Source of the DNA: Lachnospiraceae bacterium
Lineage (GTDB): Bacteria; Bacillota_A; Clostridia; Lachnospirales; Lachnospiraceae
Direction: 5' to 3'
Assembly: GCA_017464045.1 (NCBI GenBank)
Contig: JAFUEG010000035.1
Coordinates: 1 to 12,778, forward strand
DNA length: 12,778 nucleotides
Shown: in pieces, positions 1 to 7,338 of the stretch
How the letters are laid out: each line of letters starts with the position of its first letter
Numbering within the stretch: position 1 is the first letter of the stretch
Made by a program: the position numbers and the translations under genes
The notes under the pieces: generated by a model
The model's input: the letters and a program-made list of their open reading frames with translations, nothing else
Told to the model about the DNA's origin: nothing
The model's database searches: none

Positions 1-483
1 AGTACAATGGGTATGATTCCAATGGGTATGATTCCAATGGGTATGATTCCACAGCCTAAGTCAAAGCTCGAGTTAGCAAAAGAACAAAGTGAAAGAGATT
101 TTATTGTAAAAAAAGGCGGATGGATTTGTTATAATTGCCAAAAGGCTAATTATTCTTATGTTGGCTCATGTTCTTGTGGTATGAGCAGAAATGAGTCTGA
201 AAAGAAATATGCTGATAAAAAAATAGCAGTGGCAGAATTAGAAGAAAAAATGGCAAAGGACAAGGAAGAAAAATCCATGGCACTAAATGAAAAAGTTTGG
301 GAATGCTTGACCTGTCATCATTTAAATAAAGATTCTGCTAAGATATGCAAAAGCTGTGGTCAGATTAAGGCAATGGGCTTTAAGACTATATCGCCAAATA
401 ACTGTCCGGGTTGTGGATATGAGATTGAAACTACAGATAAATTCTGTAATGTATGCGGATATAAGCTAAAGACTGAAGACTAA
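1..483 (+). CDS. C-terminal part of a triple zinc-module protein (5' truncated by window edge)
   Basis: The frame is open from base 1, so the gene begins outside the window; the ATG at 7 lies inside a repeat with no ribosome binding site before it. Counting from that ATG, the product shows three identical MGMIP repeats (1-15), then three Cys4 modules. The first is W39-x-C41-x2-C44-x3-N48-x6-C55-x-C57, a RanBP2-like finger with a shortened last Cys pair. The second is W98-x-C100-x2-C103-x3-N107-x6-C114-x2-C117, which fits the RanBP2 zinc-finger pattern exactly. The third is a double CxxC zinc ribbon (C133, C136, C147, C150). A charged, helical Lys/Glu-rich spacer separates the first two. It is a close paralogue of the last 170 or so residues of the protein at 3968-5362, so the missing N-terminal part probably holds several TM helices. 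Its function is unknown; binding to a protein or nucleic acid on the cytoplasmic side is an inference. Confidence 0.85.
   Translation, partial: STMGMIPMGMIPMGMIPQPKSKLELAKEQSERDFIVKKGGWICYNCQKANYSYVGSCSCGMSRNESEKKYADKKIAVAELEEKMAKDKEEKSMALNEKVWECLTCHHLNKDSAKICKSCGQIKAMGFKTISPNNCPGCGYEIETTDKFCNVCGYKLKTED
7..51 (+). repeat. Three perfect 15-bp tandem repeats (in-frame MGMIP)
   Basis: The unit atgggtatgattcca occurs three times without a mismatch at 7-21, 22-36 and 37-51. Each unit encodes MGMIP. The paralogue at 3968-5362 has a single, diverged copy (MYPMGMIP, residues 289-296). The perfect identity suggests recent slippage expansion. The array may begin before base 7. Confidence 0.95.
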
Positions 484-484
484 A

Positions 485-547
485 TGTGACACAGGAGTGA
501 GCCTTGTCACAAAAAATAATGTGACATTGGGTGTGAATTTTGTCATA
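485..547. repeat. Two diverged tandem copies of a TGTGACA...TGTCACA hairpin
   Basis: The first copy (485-511) has perfect 7-bp arms (tgtgaca at 485-491, tgtcaca at 505-511) plus an inner agg/cct pairing. The second copy (520-547) has tgaca at 522-526 pairing with tgtca at 541-545, plus a flanking G-T and T-A pair. The two copies align over about 27 bp with a spacing of about 35 bp, so they are diverged direct repeats of one small palindrome. They sit directly after the stop of the first gene. Neither is followed by a T-run on this strand, so a simple terminator is unlikely. A REP-like element or an operator pair is possible. Confidence 0.6.
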
Positions 548-548
548 A

Positions 549-614
549 AAAGAGGATTACAATAAGCAGGATGAGGTAAATGTTGATGTACCCGAACCGG
601 ATCAAGATATTTGA
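549..614 (+). pseudogene. Possible 21-codon C-terminal remnant of a lost gene
   Basis: A stretch of 21 codons reads as an acidic, protein-like tail rich in Asp, Glu, Gln and Val and ends in VPEPDQDI before TGA at 612-614. It follows an in-frame TAA at 546-548 and has no start codon or ribosome binding site. It sits between the two hairpin repeats and the next promoter. It could be the last piece of a gene deleted by recombination at the hairpins, or simply chance. The call rests only on composition. Confidence 0.2.
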
Positions 615-642
615 TTATAAATAGATTTTATATTATAATCAA
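611..642 (+). promoter_or_regulatory. Promoter embedded in a perfect 10-bp inverted repeat
   Basis: TTGATT (611-616) and TATAAT (634-639) are separated by 17 bp, a good sigma-A type promoter for the gene at 669. The same bases form a perfect inverted repeat, ttgattataa at 611-620 and ttataatcaa at 633-642, so each promoter hexamer lies within one arm. This may be a repressor operator or a chance result of AT-richness. Confidence 0.6.
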
Positions 643-668
643 TAAATCACGAAATGGAGGAATAAAAA

Positions 669-1868
669 ATGTTTTGTACTCAATGTGGAACTCAATTACC
701 TGATGGTAGCAATTTCTGTCATGTATGTGGCGCAAGGTATGATGTGCAGCAGCCATACGTAAATAATATAAAACCTAATTATAAACATATAAAACAGAAT
801 TCGTTAAAAAAAGATGTAAGGTACGGTAATAAATCGTATTCAGGAAATATGAAGGGGTGGTTAATCGGCGGAAGTATAGCAGCGGTATTTCTTGTGGTTT
901 TGATTGTAGTTTTAATTGTAATTAATCCATTTGATAATAAAAGAAAAAAGATATCCGATATGGACGATGAAAAAATTGATAGTGCTGTTGGTTATATAAC
1001 AAAGGAAGATAATGAACAAAAAAATGGTTATGATTTAGAAGAAAAAAATACTGCAACCGAAGAAACTGCTTTTGAAGAAAAAATTACTACTGAAAAAGAA
1101 ACCACAGAAGATACAGCTGAGTCTGACAATAACATTATTTTTAGTATATTATCAGAAAAAAAATTCAGTGTGATTGCAAGTACATATGCACTTGAATGGT
1201 CTGATGAAGTTTCTGTTAATAAAGATGGGAGTATTGAAGGAAGATGTGAAAGCTATGGTGAAACTGTTACTGTAACCGAATACACAGGATATTTTAAGGA
1301 TCCTGTAAAGATTAGTGAAACAGAATATAAAGTAACTGTAGGAGATACGGAAATAAAGCCAGGGTCATCAACTACTCCGGGAGGGGCATCATCATTTTGG
1401 TATAATGAAGGAGAAGTATATGTATACTTAGAAGGCTGTCCTATAGGTTCGGTAAAGGATCATGTTATTGATATACTTAATATAAATCTGTATAATGATA
1501 TTACAAGTGAATCTTTTATTCCGTGTGATATTATTTATAATGTTAATGATAACTCTGTATATGCGGATTCAGAATATATATCGAACAGAAAAAAAGCATC
1601 TGAAGATGATTCTGCATTTTATGGTGTGTGGTGTTACGGATCAAAAAATGAAGCAGATGCAAATAGTTTTGCATCTGATCTAAGTGGTGTAGGTTTTGAT
1701 GCTAAAGTTTATGTAACAACAGATTGGGAAAATCTGAATACAGAGTTGTACTATGTAGTTACAGCAGGTGTGTGCCTTACAGAAGATGAGGCAAATTATT
1801 TATTGGAATCTGTAAAAAAAGCAGGATATACTGATGCGTATGTAAAATATACCGGTAACCGAAGATAA
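669..1868 (+). CDS. Zinc-ribbon, single-TM protein with C-terminal SPOR-like domain
   Basis: This 399-residue protein starts at an ATG 8 bp after ggagg. It opens with a zinc ribbon (C3, C6, C17, C20; CxxC-x10-CxxC), followed by a short basic linker and one TM helix at about 63-87. A Glu/Thr-rich stalk (about 110-155) and a beta-rich region (about 156-305) follow. The last 80 residues (about 316-396) show two half-repeats: a strand, a helix starting at NEADA, a GFDAKV strand, then YYVVTAG, an EDEAN helix and a GYTDAYVKY strand. This is the pattern of SPOR domains, which bind denuded peptidoglycan glycans in other proteins. The topology is probably zinc ribbon inside and SPOR outside, because Cys4 zinc sites need reduced thiols. 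It shares its ribbon and TM module with the next gene (matching KGW-IIGGSI type TM start), 31 bp downstream, and is likely co-transcribed with it. A role in linking wall state to a cytoplasmic partner is inference. Confidence 0.85.
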   Translation: MFCTQCGTQLPDGSNFCHVCGARYDVQQPYVNNIKPNYKHIKQNSLKKDVRYGNKSYSGNMKGWLIGGSIAAVFLVVLIVVLIVINPFDNKRKKISDMDDEKIDSAVGYITKEDNEQKNGYDLEEKNTATEETAFEEKITTEKETTEDTAESDNNIIFSILSEKKFSVIASTYALEWSDEVSVNKDGSIEGRCESYGETVTVTEYTGYFKDPVKISETEYKVTVGDTEIKPGSSTTPGGASSFWYNEGEVYVYLEGCPIGSVKDHVIDILNINLYNDITSESFIPCDIIYNVNDNSVYADSEYISNRKKASEDDSAFYGVWCYGSKNEADANSFASDLSGVGFDAKVYVTTDWENLNTELYYVVTAGVCLTEDEANYLLESVKKAGYTDAYVKYTGNRR

Positions 1869-1899
1869 AAAATAACAAAATAACTTATGGAGGGAGAAT

Positions 1900-3912
1900 A
1901 TGTTTTGTAGTAAGTGTGGAAATGAAATACCGGATGGCAGTAAATTTTGCCGCGTGTGTGGTGCACAGCAGATTATACCACAATCAGGGTTAGATGCTTT
2001 TAACCAACAAAACCAGTATGGTAATCAGAACCAGTATGGTAATCAGGATCAGCAATCATATTTTGAGTATGATCAGCAGCAGTATATTAACCAGTCACCA
2101 CAGGTATATGATAATTACGGTGTTTATTCAAACGGATACAGTATGCAGCCTGATTATAACGGGTTGCAACAGAATTCATTGAATAAAGCAGGTAATAACA
2201 ATAATAAACCGTCTTCCGGAAGGAAGAAAGGATGGATAATTGGTGGAAGTATATTTGCGGCATTATTAATAGTTGCAGTGGTTGTTTTAATAGTTGTAAA
2301 GCCGTTTAATAAAAGTAAGAAAACAGCACATCTCCCATTTAGCAATATATCGTATGGTATGATTATTGATGATGTCAGGAAAAAATATGGAAAACCAATT
2401 TATTCTGAAGAAGACTATTACGTTGATTACATTGAGGACTATTATATATATGAATTTATGGGTGTTAAGGGCTGTCTTTGTATTTCCTACGATAAAAATA
2501 AGGTCTTTTCTGACGCAGAATGGTCTTATGAACGTTCTTATGACCTTGATTTTGATATAAATATTGACTACAATTATGGAGATTATAAAAAGTTAAGAGA
2601 AAAAACTGATGATATAGATAAAATGATTCAAAGCGATTTTGGAGTAGATGGAGCGTATTCGTATAATAAAGACAGAGAAGACGATTACGAAAGTTATACA
2701 TGGGGAGATTTTGATAAACTCAAGAAAAATAAAGAATATATTAAAGCTGCTGAGATGAGAATTTATGGAGATGAAGGCTATTTTGGCCTTGCATTTACTT
2801 ATTTAACATACGATGATTGGTATGGATATGACATAGATGAATACAATACAACGGCAGCACAAACAACTACTGAAGCATTTACTGAAACGACTACCGAATC
2901 AACTACTGAATCTTATAACGACAGTATTTTGTATGTATATGGTGCGGGCAGCGAGTTTGAGCAGTGTATACAAATTTTTTATGATAAATACCCAGAGTAT
3001 AGAGATAGAGTTATATATAAAAATTTATGGGATGAAGGCGTTTATTATGAGGATTTGGCTGACAAAGTTGATAGTGCATATTATAGCAGTGAAGTTCCGG
3101 CTATGGTTGTGTATGATAATCAGTATGTATACAATTTATTTGACACAGAAAAATACTGTACTATGGATGAATTAGGCTTTGATGATTATATGTTGACTGA
3201 TATGTATCCGTATACCAAAGAGATAGCAACATATAACGGAAAACTTATGGGGCTTGCTCCAAATGTGTGTCCGGGTGGGTTCTTTTATAGGACAGATATT
3301 GCAAATACTGTTTTTGGAACATCTGATCCGGATGTTATAGGTCAGTATTTTTCAAGCTGGGATGGCGTACTTGAAGCAGCAGCCATGCTTAAGTCTTATG
3401 GCTATTATCTTGTTCCTGAGACAGAATGTGTGGCAAGATGTATGGGTGATAATTATAATCAGACAGTTATTAGTACTATGATTAACAATGGTTATTCCAA
3501 AGAATTGTCGACTTGGTCATCTGAGTGGCAGGAAAGCTTTAGAGAGGATGTATTTGGAATGTTTGGCTGTTCATGGTTTGTATATACATACGCAAGCTCA
3601 GATGATAGCGCTTTATCTACAGAAGTTTGTACAGTACCTGATGCTTATTATTGGGGAGGTATAACGATAGGAGTTACAAAAGCCTGTCCTGATAAAGATT
3701 TGGCAAGACTTGTTTTATATGAAATCTGTTGCAATTACGATAATATGTATGACTGGTTGGATTATGGAAATATTCCGAATAATGAAAGTTTTGTTAATTC
3801 ACTTATACAAAATAACCAAATGCCTGATGATTGGTATAATATTAATTATATCTCCATACAGCCTCATATATTAAAGGTATTTGATGATGTCGCAAAAAAA
3901 ATAGGACAATAG
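1900..3912 (+). CDS. Zinc-ribbon, TM-anchored family 1 solute-binding protein
   Basis: This 670-residue protein starts at an ATG just after ggaggg. It has an N-terminal zinc ribbon (C3, C6, C17, C20), a Gln/Asn/Tyr-rich linker (34-100) and one TM helix (111-133) flanked by basic residues. A small domain at about 146-300 begins GMIIDDVRKKYGKP, which resembles the BamE/SmpA-like fold start (G-x3-DVxxxxGxP). A Thr-rich stalk (317-337) leads to a domain at about 342-670 that looks like a carbohydrate-type extracellular solute-binding protein. Its best motif is CPGGFFYRTDIA (457-468), followed by a W-D-x-V helix (487-490). Such proteins are normally lipid-anchored and serve an ABC importer; this one has no lipobox and no sugar permease genes nearby. 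A ligand-sensing role, with the ribbon signalling inside, is inferred. It sits 55 bp before the next gene in the same orientation. Confidence 0.82.
   Translation: MFCSKCGNEIPDGSKFCRVCGAQQIIPQSGLDAFNQQNQYGNQNQYGNQDQQSYFEYDQQQYINQSPQVYDNYGVYSNGYSMQPDYNGLQQNSLNKAGNNNNKPSSGRKKGWIIGGSIFAALLIVAVVVLIVVKPFNKSKKTAHLPFSNISYGMIIDDVRKKYGKPIYSEEDYYVDYIEDYYIYEFMGVKGCLCISYDKNKVFSDAEWSYERSYDLDFDINIDYNYGDYKKLREKTDDIDKMIQSDFGVDGAYSYNKDREDDYESYTWGDFDKLKKNKEYIKAAEMRIYGDEGYFGLAFTYLTYDDWYGYDIDEYNTTAAQTTTEAFTETTTESTTESYNDSILYVYGAGSEFEQCIQIFYDKYPEYRDRVIYKNLWDEGVYYEDLADKVDSAYYSSEVPAMVVYDNQYVYNLFDTEKYCTMDELGFDDYMLTDMYPYTKEIATYNGKLMGLAPNVCPGGFFYRTDIANTVFGTSDPDVIGQYFSSWDGVLEAAAMLKSYGYYLVPETECVARCMGDNYNQTVISTMINNGYSKELSTWSSEWQESFREDVFGMFGCSWFVYTYASSDDSALSTEVCTVPDAYYWGGITIGVTKACPDKDLARLVLYEICCNYDNMYDWLDYGNIPNNESFVNSLIQNNQMPDDWYNINYISIQPHILKVFDDVAKKIGQ
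2011..2046 (+). repeat. Two perfect 18-bp tandem repeats (NQYGNQ)
   Basis: The unit aaccagtatggtaatcag occurs at 2011-2028 and 2029-2046 and encodes residues 38-49 of the solute-binding fusion. A third partial unit (gatcag) follows. It lies in the low-complexity linker between the zinc ribbon and the TM helix, so its length probably changes by slippage. Confidence 0.9.
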
Positions 3913-3967
3913 ATGTACAATCTTAGAAATATTACAAATATTAAACGGAAGAGAGGAAGGGAAAAAT

Positions 3968-5362
3968 ATGCAGCAAACATATGCGGGAAAGGACATAGTC
4001 AGATTTATAGCAGCGATACTTTGGATGGTTATGGGGATTATATACCTTACTTATGTATTTAAAATATTTGATTTTATTGACAAACTTAAGCAGGAAAAAA
4101 TAAATAGACAATTTAAGTATGGTTATTATAATAACAATTATAATGACTATTATAACAAAAGTATGTCATATTGCTGGATCTTAAATATTATTTTTATTGC
4201 AGCAGTGCTTATAGCTATTATTGCCGCAGTCTATCTTTTTAAAGAAGATTTGGAGAAATTTGGTATAGCTATGTATTGTTATGCAACGGGATTTGTATTA
4301 GTTGTAGTTGGTTTAATTATATACTTAAATGTTGTCAATGATGGTGAATATTCATTAATTGATTCTTATTTTGTAAAGTATATATTTGTTTTAGGAATTG
4401 CGTTTATATTGTTTGTATCATCTGTGTATGCGGAGGGAGTTAATTATAAGAAAGCTGACAGAGGTGAATTTGTTGGAACAAAAAGCTTTTTGCCGTTGGG
4501 ATTATATTTATCATATCTGATTTGTATACTGATATTTTCAAGCATGTTAAGTGATTTTGGTGTTGATATAAAATTATCAGATTTGCTGAAAATTGATTCA
4601 CATAATGGCTTAAGAATAGCAATTAATGTTGGTATTCATATTAGCTGTGGACTTTACTTATATTTAAAAGAAAAGTATTATGCCGGTGCCGGTGCTTACG
4701 GAGGCATGGGATATGGAACAGGTGGTTATGGAATACCGCCATATGGAGCCAGTGGTTATGGAGTACCACCATATGGTCAAGCCGGATATGGTCAAACACC
4801 ATATGGAAATCCTATGGGTGTCGCTCCGGGAATGTATCCTATGGGTATGATACCGCCACAGCCAAAGTCTAATCTTGAATTGACCAAGGAACAAAGTGAG
4901 AGAGAGTTTATATTAAAAAAAGGCGGTTGGATTTGTTATAACTGTAAGAAGGCAAATTATTCATATGTTGGCTCATGTGCCTGTGGTATGACCAGAGATG
5001 AGTCTGAAAGAAAAGAAAAGGAAGATAAGGATAAGGCAATTTCTGAAATGCAAGAAAGGATTTCCAGGACCAAAGAAAAAGCTGACTCAGATACACAGGG
5101 AGATACAGATGGTGTTGAATTTGGCAAAGAGGTGAAAGCGGGAAGTGTTTTGGAGGCTTCAACTCTTGGAAGAGAAAAAAATACATGGGAGTGCCTTGCA
5201 TGCCATATAATAAATTCGGAGGATGCTAAAAGCTGTAAAAACTGTGGTCAGATTAAAGCGCTTGGATATAAAAATGTCAAGGTGTCTTATTGCCCTAGTT
5301 GTGGAGCTACGGTTGAAGGCAGTTCGAAGTTTTGTTTTATGTGTGGCTGTAAGTTGAGCTAA
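3968..5362 (+). CDS. Six-TM membrane protein with GYG repeats and three C-terminal zinc modules
   Basis: This 464-residue protein starts at an ATG after agaggaaggg. Hydrophobic segments lie at about 11-35, 68-92, 98-121, 133-153, 174-194 and 214-233, so six TM helices are likely. A Gly/Tyr/Pro-rich stretch (about 240-298) with GYGxPPYG-type repeats follows. Next come two RanBP2-like fingers: W321, C323, C326, N330, C337, C339 with a shortened end, and W407, C409, C412, N416, C423, C426 with the full pattern. The protein ends in a zinc ribbon (C442, C445, C456, C459). The first two zinc modules are separated by a charged, probably coiled region (345-375). An even number of TM helices puts both ends on the same side, presumably the cytoplasm. 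The second half is nearly the same as the truncated protein at 1-483. It is the last gene before the terminator at 5366-5415. I do not recognise the membrane domain and cannot name a function. Confidence 0.85.
   Translation: MQQTYAGKDIVRFIAAILWMVMGIIYLTYVFKIFDFIDKLKQEKINRQFKYGYYNNNYNDYYNKSMSYCWILNIIFIAAVLIAIIAAVYLFKEDLEKFGIAMYCYATGFVLVVVGLIIYLNVVNDGEYSLIDSYFVKYIFVLGIAFILFVSSVYAEGVNYKKADRGEFVGTKSFLPLGLYLSYLICILIFSSMLSDFGVDIKLSDLLKIDSHNGLRIAINVGIHISCGLYLYLKEKYYAGAGAYGGMGYGTGGYGIPPYGASGYGVPPYGQAGYGQTPYGNPMGVAPGMYPMGMIPPQPKSNLELTKEQSEREFILKKGGWICYNCKKANYSYVGSCACGMTRDESERKEKEDKDKAISEMQERISRTKEKADSDTQGDTDGVEFGKEVKAGSVLEASTLGREKNTWECLACHIINSEDAKSCKNCGQIKALGYKNVKVSYCPSCGATVEGSSKFCFMCGCKLS
4711..4812 (+). 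repeat. Degenerate GYGxPPYG coding repeat
   Basis: Residues 249-282 of the six-TM protein repeat the pattern GYG-x-PPYG with variation (GYGIPPYG, GYGVPPYG, GYGQTPYG), encoded by recurring ccatatgg and ggttatgg blocks. It forms a flexible cytoplasmic linker between the last TM helix and the zinc modules. Confidence 0.8.
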
Positions 5363-5365
5363 GTA

Positions 5366-5415
5366 AAAAGACTTTATATGTCAGCAGTTTGACTGATATG
5401 TAAAGTCTTTTTTAT
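5366..5415 (+). terminator. Intrinsic terminator of the zinc-ribbon island
   Basis: A long stem forms between 5366-5384 (ending in atgtcag) and 5393-5411 (starting ctgatatg), with two G-T-type wobbles, an 8-nt loop and a T-run (ttttttatt) at the 3' end. It starts 3 bp after the stop of the six-TM gene. It separates the island from the ABC operon. Confidence 0.9.
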
Positions 5416-5443
5416 TTGAAAAGTTTGTAAAATAATGTATAAT
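5416..5443 (+). promoter_or_regulatory. Promoter of the ABC exporter pair
   Basis: TTGAAA at 5416-5421 and TATAAT at 5438-5443 have a 16-bp spacer and lie just after the terminator. This gives a 5' leader of about 35-40 nt before the ATG at 5488. No inverted-repeat operator is evident in the leader. Confidence 0.7.
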
Positions 5444-5487
5444 ATGATTGTTGAAATAATATAAAGAAGGAATTATAAAGCTATTAA

Positions 5488-7254
5488 ATGAAACGACTAC
5501 TTAGATATTTTAAAAACTATAGATTGAAATCTGTTTTGGCGCCGCTTTTTAAGATGCTTGAGGCAAGCTTTGAGCTTCTTGTGCCGCTGGTTATGGCTGC
5601 AATAATTGATAATGGTATCAATAATAATGACAAGCCCTATATATACAGGATGGGGCTTGTCCTTATTGCGCTTGGAATAATAGGTCTTGTATGTTCCATA
5701 ACAGCCCAGTATTTTTCTGCCAAGGTTGCCATGAGTATAGGAAAGGAGCTTAGATATGATTTATTTAAGCATATCGAAACTCTTTCTTATACCGAGATTG
5801 ATGAGATAGGGGCATCAACTCTGGTTACCCGTATGACCAGTGATATCAATCAGGTTCAGACCGGAGTAAATATGTTCCTAAGGCTTTTTATGCGCTCACC
5901 GTTTATAGTATTTGGCGCAACGATAATGGCATTTACGGTGGATGTTAAGGCCGCATTGGTATTTCTTATAACATTGCCGGTCTTATTTGTAATAGTTTTC
6001 GGCATAATGTTTATCTCGATTCCTCTTTATAAAAAGGTTCAGCAAAAGCTTGATAAGGTTACCTTAAAGACACGCGAAAATCTGTCGGGTGTCAGGGTGA
6101 TTCGCGCCTTTAATCAGGAAGCTCACGAAAAAAATGAATTTAATGAGGTTACAAATGCGTTGACAAAGGGACAGATATTTGTCGGAAGGATTAACTCATT
6201 TTTGAATCCTCTTACCTATGTGGTTATAAACCTTTCCATAGCTGCACTTATCTGGAAGGGCGGCGAGCGTGTTGAAGATGGATTTATACTTCAGGGCTCG
6301 GTTTATGCGCTCGTCAATTATATGTCGCAAATTCTTGTGGAGCTGGTTAAACTGGCCAATCTTATCATAACCGAGACAAAGGCGGTTGCCTGCGCCAAAC
6401 GTATCAGTGATGTGTTTGATATGAAGAGCAGTCAGGCGTATGCAAGTTCAGAAGATATTGGCAACGACTTATGGAACAGGCAGGTTACAGATGCAAATGG
6501 CAATAATGTGGACATAGCTCCGAAGGTTGAATTTATAAATACAGGTCTTACCTATAAGCATGCAAAGGAAGCGTCGATTGAAGGATTGAATCTGATTGTT
6601 AATAAGGGTGAAACCGTTGGTATAATCGGTGGTACCGGTTCCGGTAAATCCACTCTTGTAAATCTTATCCCAAGATTTTATGACTGCACTGAGGGTAAGG
6701 TGCTTATAGACGGTATAGATGTTAAGGATTATCCAAAGGATAAGCTGGTTCAAAAGATAGGTGTGGTTCCGCAAAAGGCGGTATTGTTCAGCGGAACTAT
6801 CGAGGACAATATCAGATGGGGCAAGGCAGATGCCACCAAAGAGGATATAGAGCTTGCTTTGGATATTGCCCAGGCAAAGTCCTTTGTGGATGAAAAAGAG
6901 GGTGGCACATCCTTTAAGCTTAATCGCGGTGCAAAGAATCTTTCCGGAGGTCAGAAGCAGAGACTTACAATTGCGAGAGCACTGGTTAAACGTCCTGAAA
7001 TACTTATACTGGATGACAGCTCATCCGCACTTGACTATGCGACGGATTCGGCACTTCGTATGGCGATAAAAGAAAAGATAAAGGATACAACGGTATTTAT
7101 GGTTTCGCAGAGAGCCACTTCGATTATGTATGCGGATAAGATAGTAGTTCTTGATGACGGTAAGGTTGTGGGGCTTGGAACACATGATGAGCTTCTTTCA
7201 TCGTGTGAGGTATATAAGGAGATTTATTATTCGCAAAATAAGGAAAAGGCATAG
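5488..7254 (+). CDS. Half-size ABC exporter subunit, degenerate ATP site
   Basis: A 588-residue fused permease/ATPase of the multidrug exporter (MsbA/BmrCD) type. Six TM helices fill about 15-300. The nucleotide-binding domain has Walker A GGTGSGKST (381-389), Q-loop Q429, signature LSGGQ (485-489) and Walker B ILILDD (505-510). The catalytic Glu position after Walker B is Asp510, and the H-loop His is Gln541 (VSQR). Both changes mark the degenerate half of a heterodimeric exporter, as known for TM287/288-type pairs. The ATG is the first possible start, because an in-frame TAA sits directly before it. The best ribosome binding site (agaagg, ending at 5470) is rather far away at 17 bp. The partner gene begins 84 bp downstream. 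The substrate cannot be told from sequence; drug, peptide or lipid export are all possible. Confidence 0.95.
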   Translation: MKRLLRYFKNYRLKSVLAPLFKMLEASFELLVPLVMAAIIDNGINNNDKPYIYRMGLVLIALGIIGLVCSITAQYFSAKVAMSIGKELRYDLFKHIETLSYTEIDEIGASTLVTRMTSDINQVQTGVNMFLRLFMRSPFIVFGATIMAFTVDVKAALVFLITLPVLFVIVFGIMFISIPLYKKVQQKLDKVTLKTRENLSGVRVIRAFNQEAHEKNEFNEVTNALTKGQIFVGRINSFLNPLTYVVINLSIAALIWKGGERVEDGFILQGSVYALVNYMSQILVELVKLANLIITETKAVACAKRISDVFDMKSSQAYASSEDIGNDLWNRQVTDANGNNVDIAPKVEFINTGLTYKHAKEASIEGLNLIVNKGETVGIIGGTGSGKSTLVNLIPRFYDCTEGKVLIDGIDVKDYPKDKLVQKIGVVPQKAVLFSGTIEDNIRWGKADATKEDIELALDIAQAKSFVDEKEGGTSFKLNRGAKNLSGGQKQRLTIARALVKRPEILILDDSSSALDYATDSALRMAIKEKIKDTTVFMVSQRATSIMYADKIVVLDDGKVVGLGTHDELLSSCEVYKEIYYSQNKEKA

Positions 7255-7338
7255 ATGCTTTATTATATAAATGATTTGATTTATATTATAAATGCTTTAT
7301 CTGATAAGAATTGTGAAATGCTTTAAAGGATAGTTGAT

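Noticed and set aside
485..547. Intrinsic terminator for the first gene
   Set aside because: The hairpins are followed by A-rich rather than T-rich sequence on the + strand.
4664..5201. Antisense open frames across the GYG-repeat and zinc region
   Set aside because: They mirror the low-complexity and repeat coding on the + strand and have no ribosome binding site; shadows of the real gene.
7255..7338. Three copies of atgcttta between the ABC genes
   Set aside because: Short, irregularly spaced and AT-rich; no palindrome or promoter fit is convincing.
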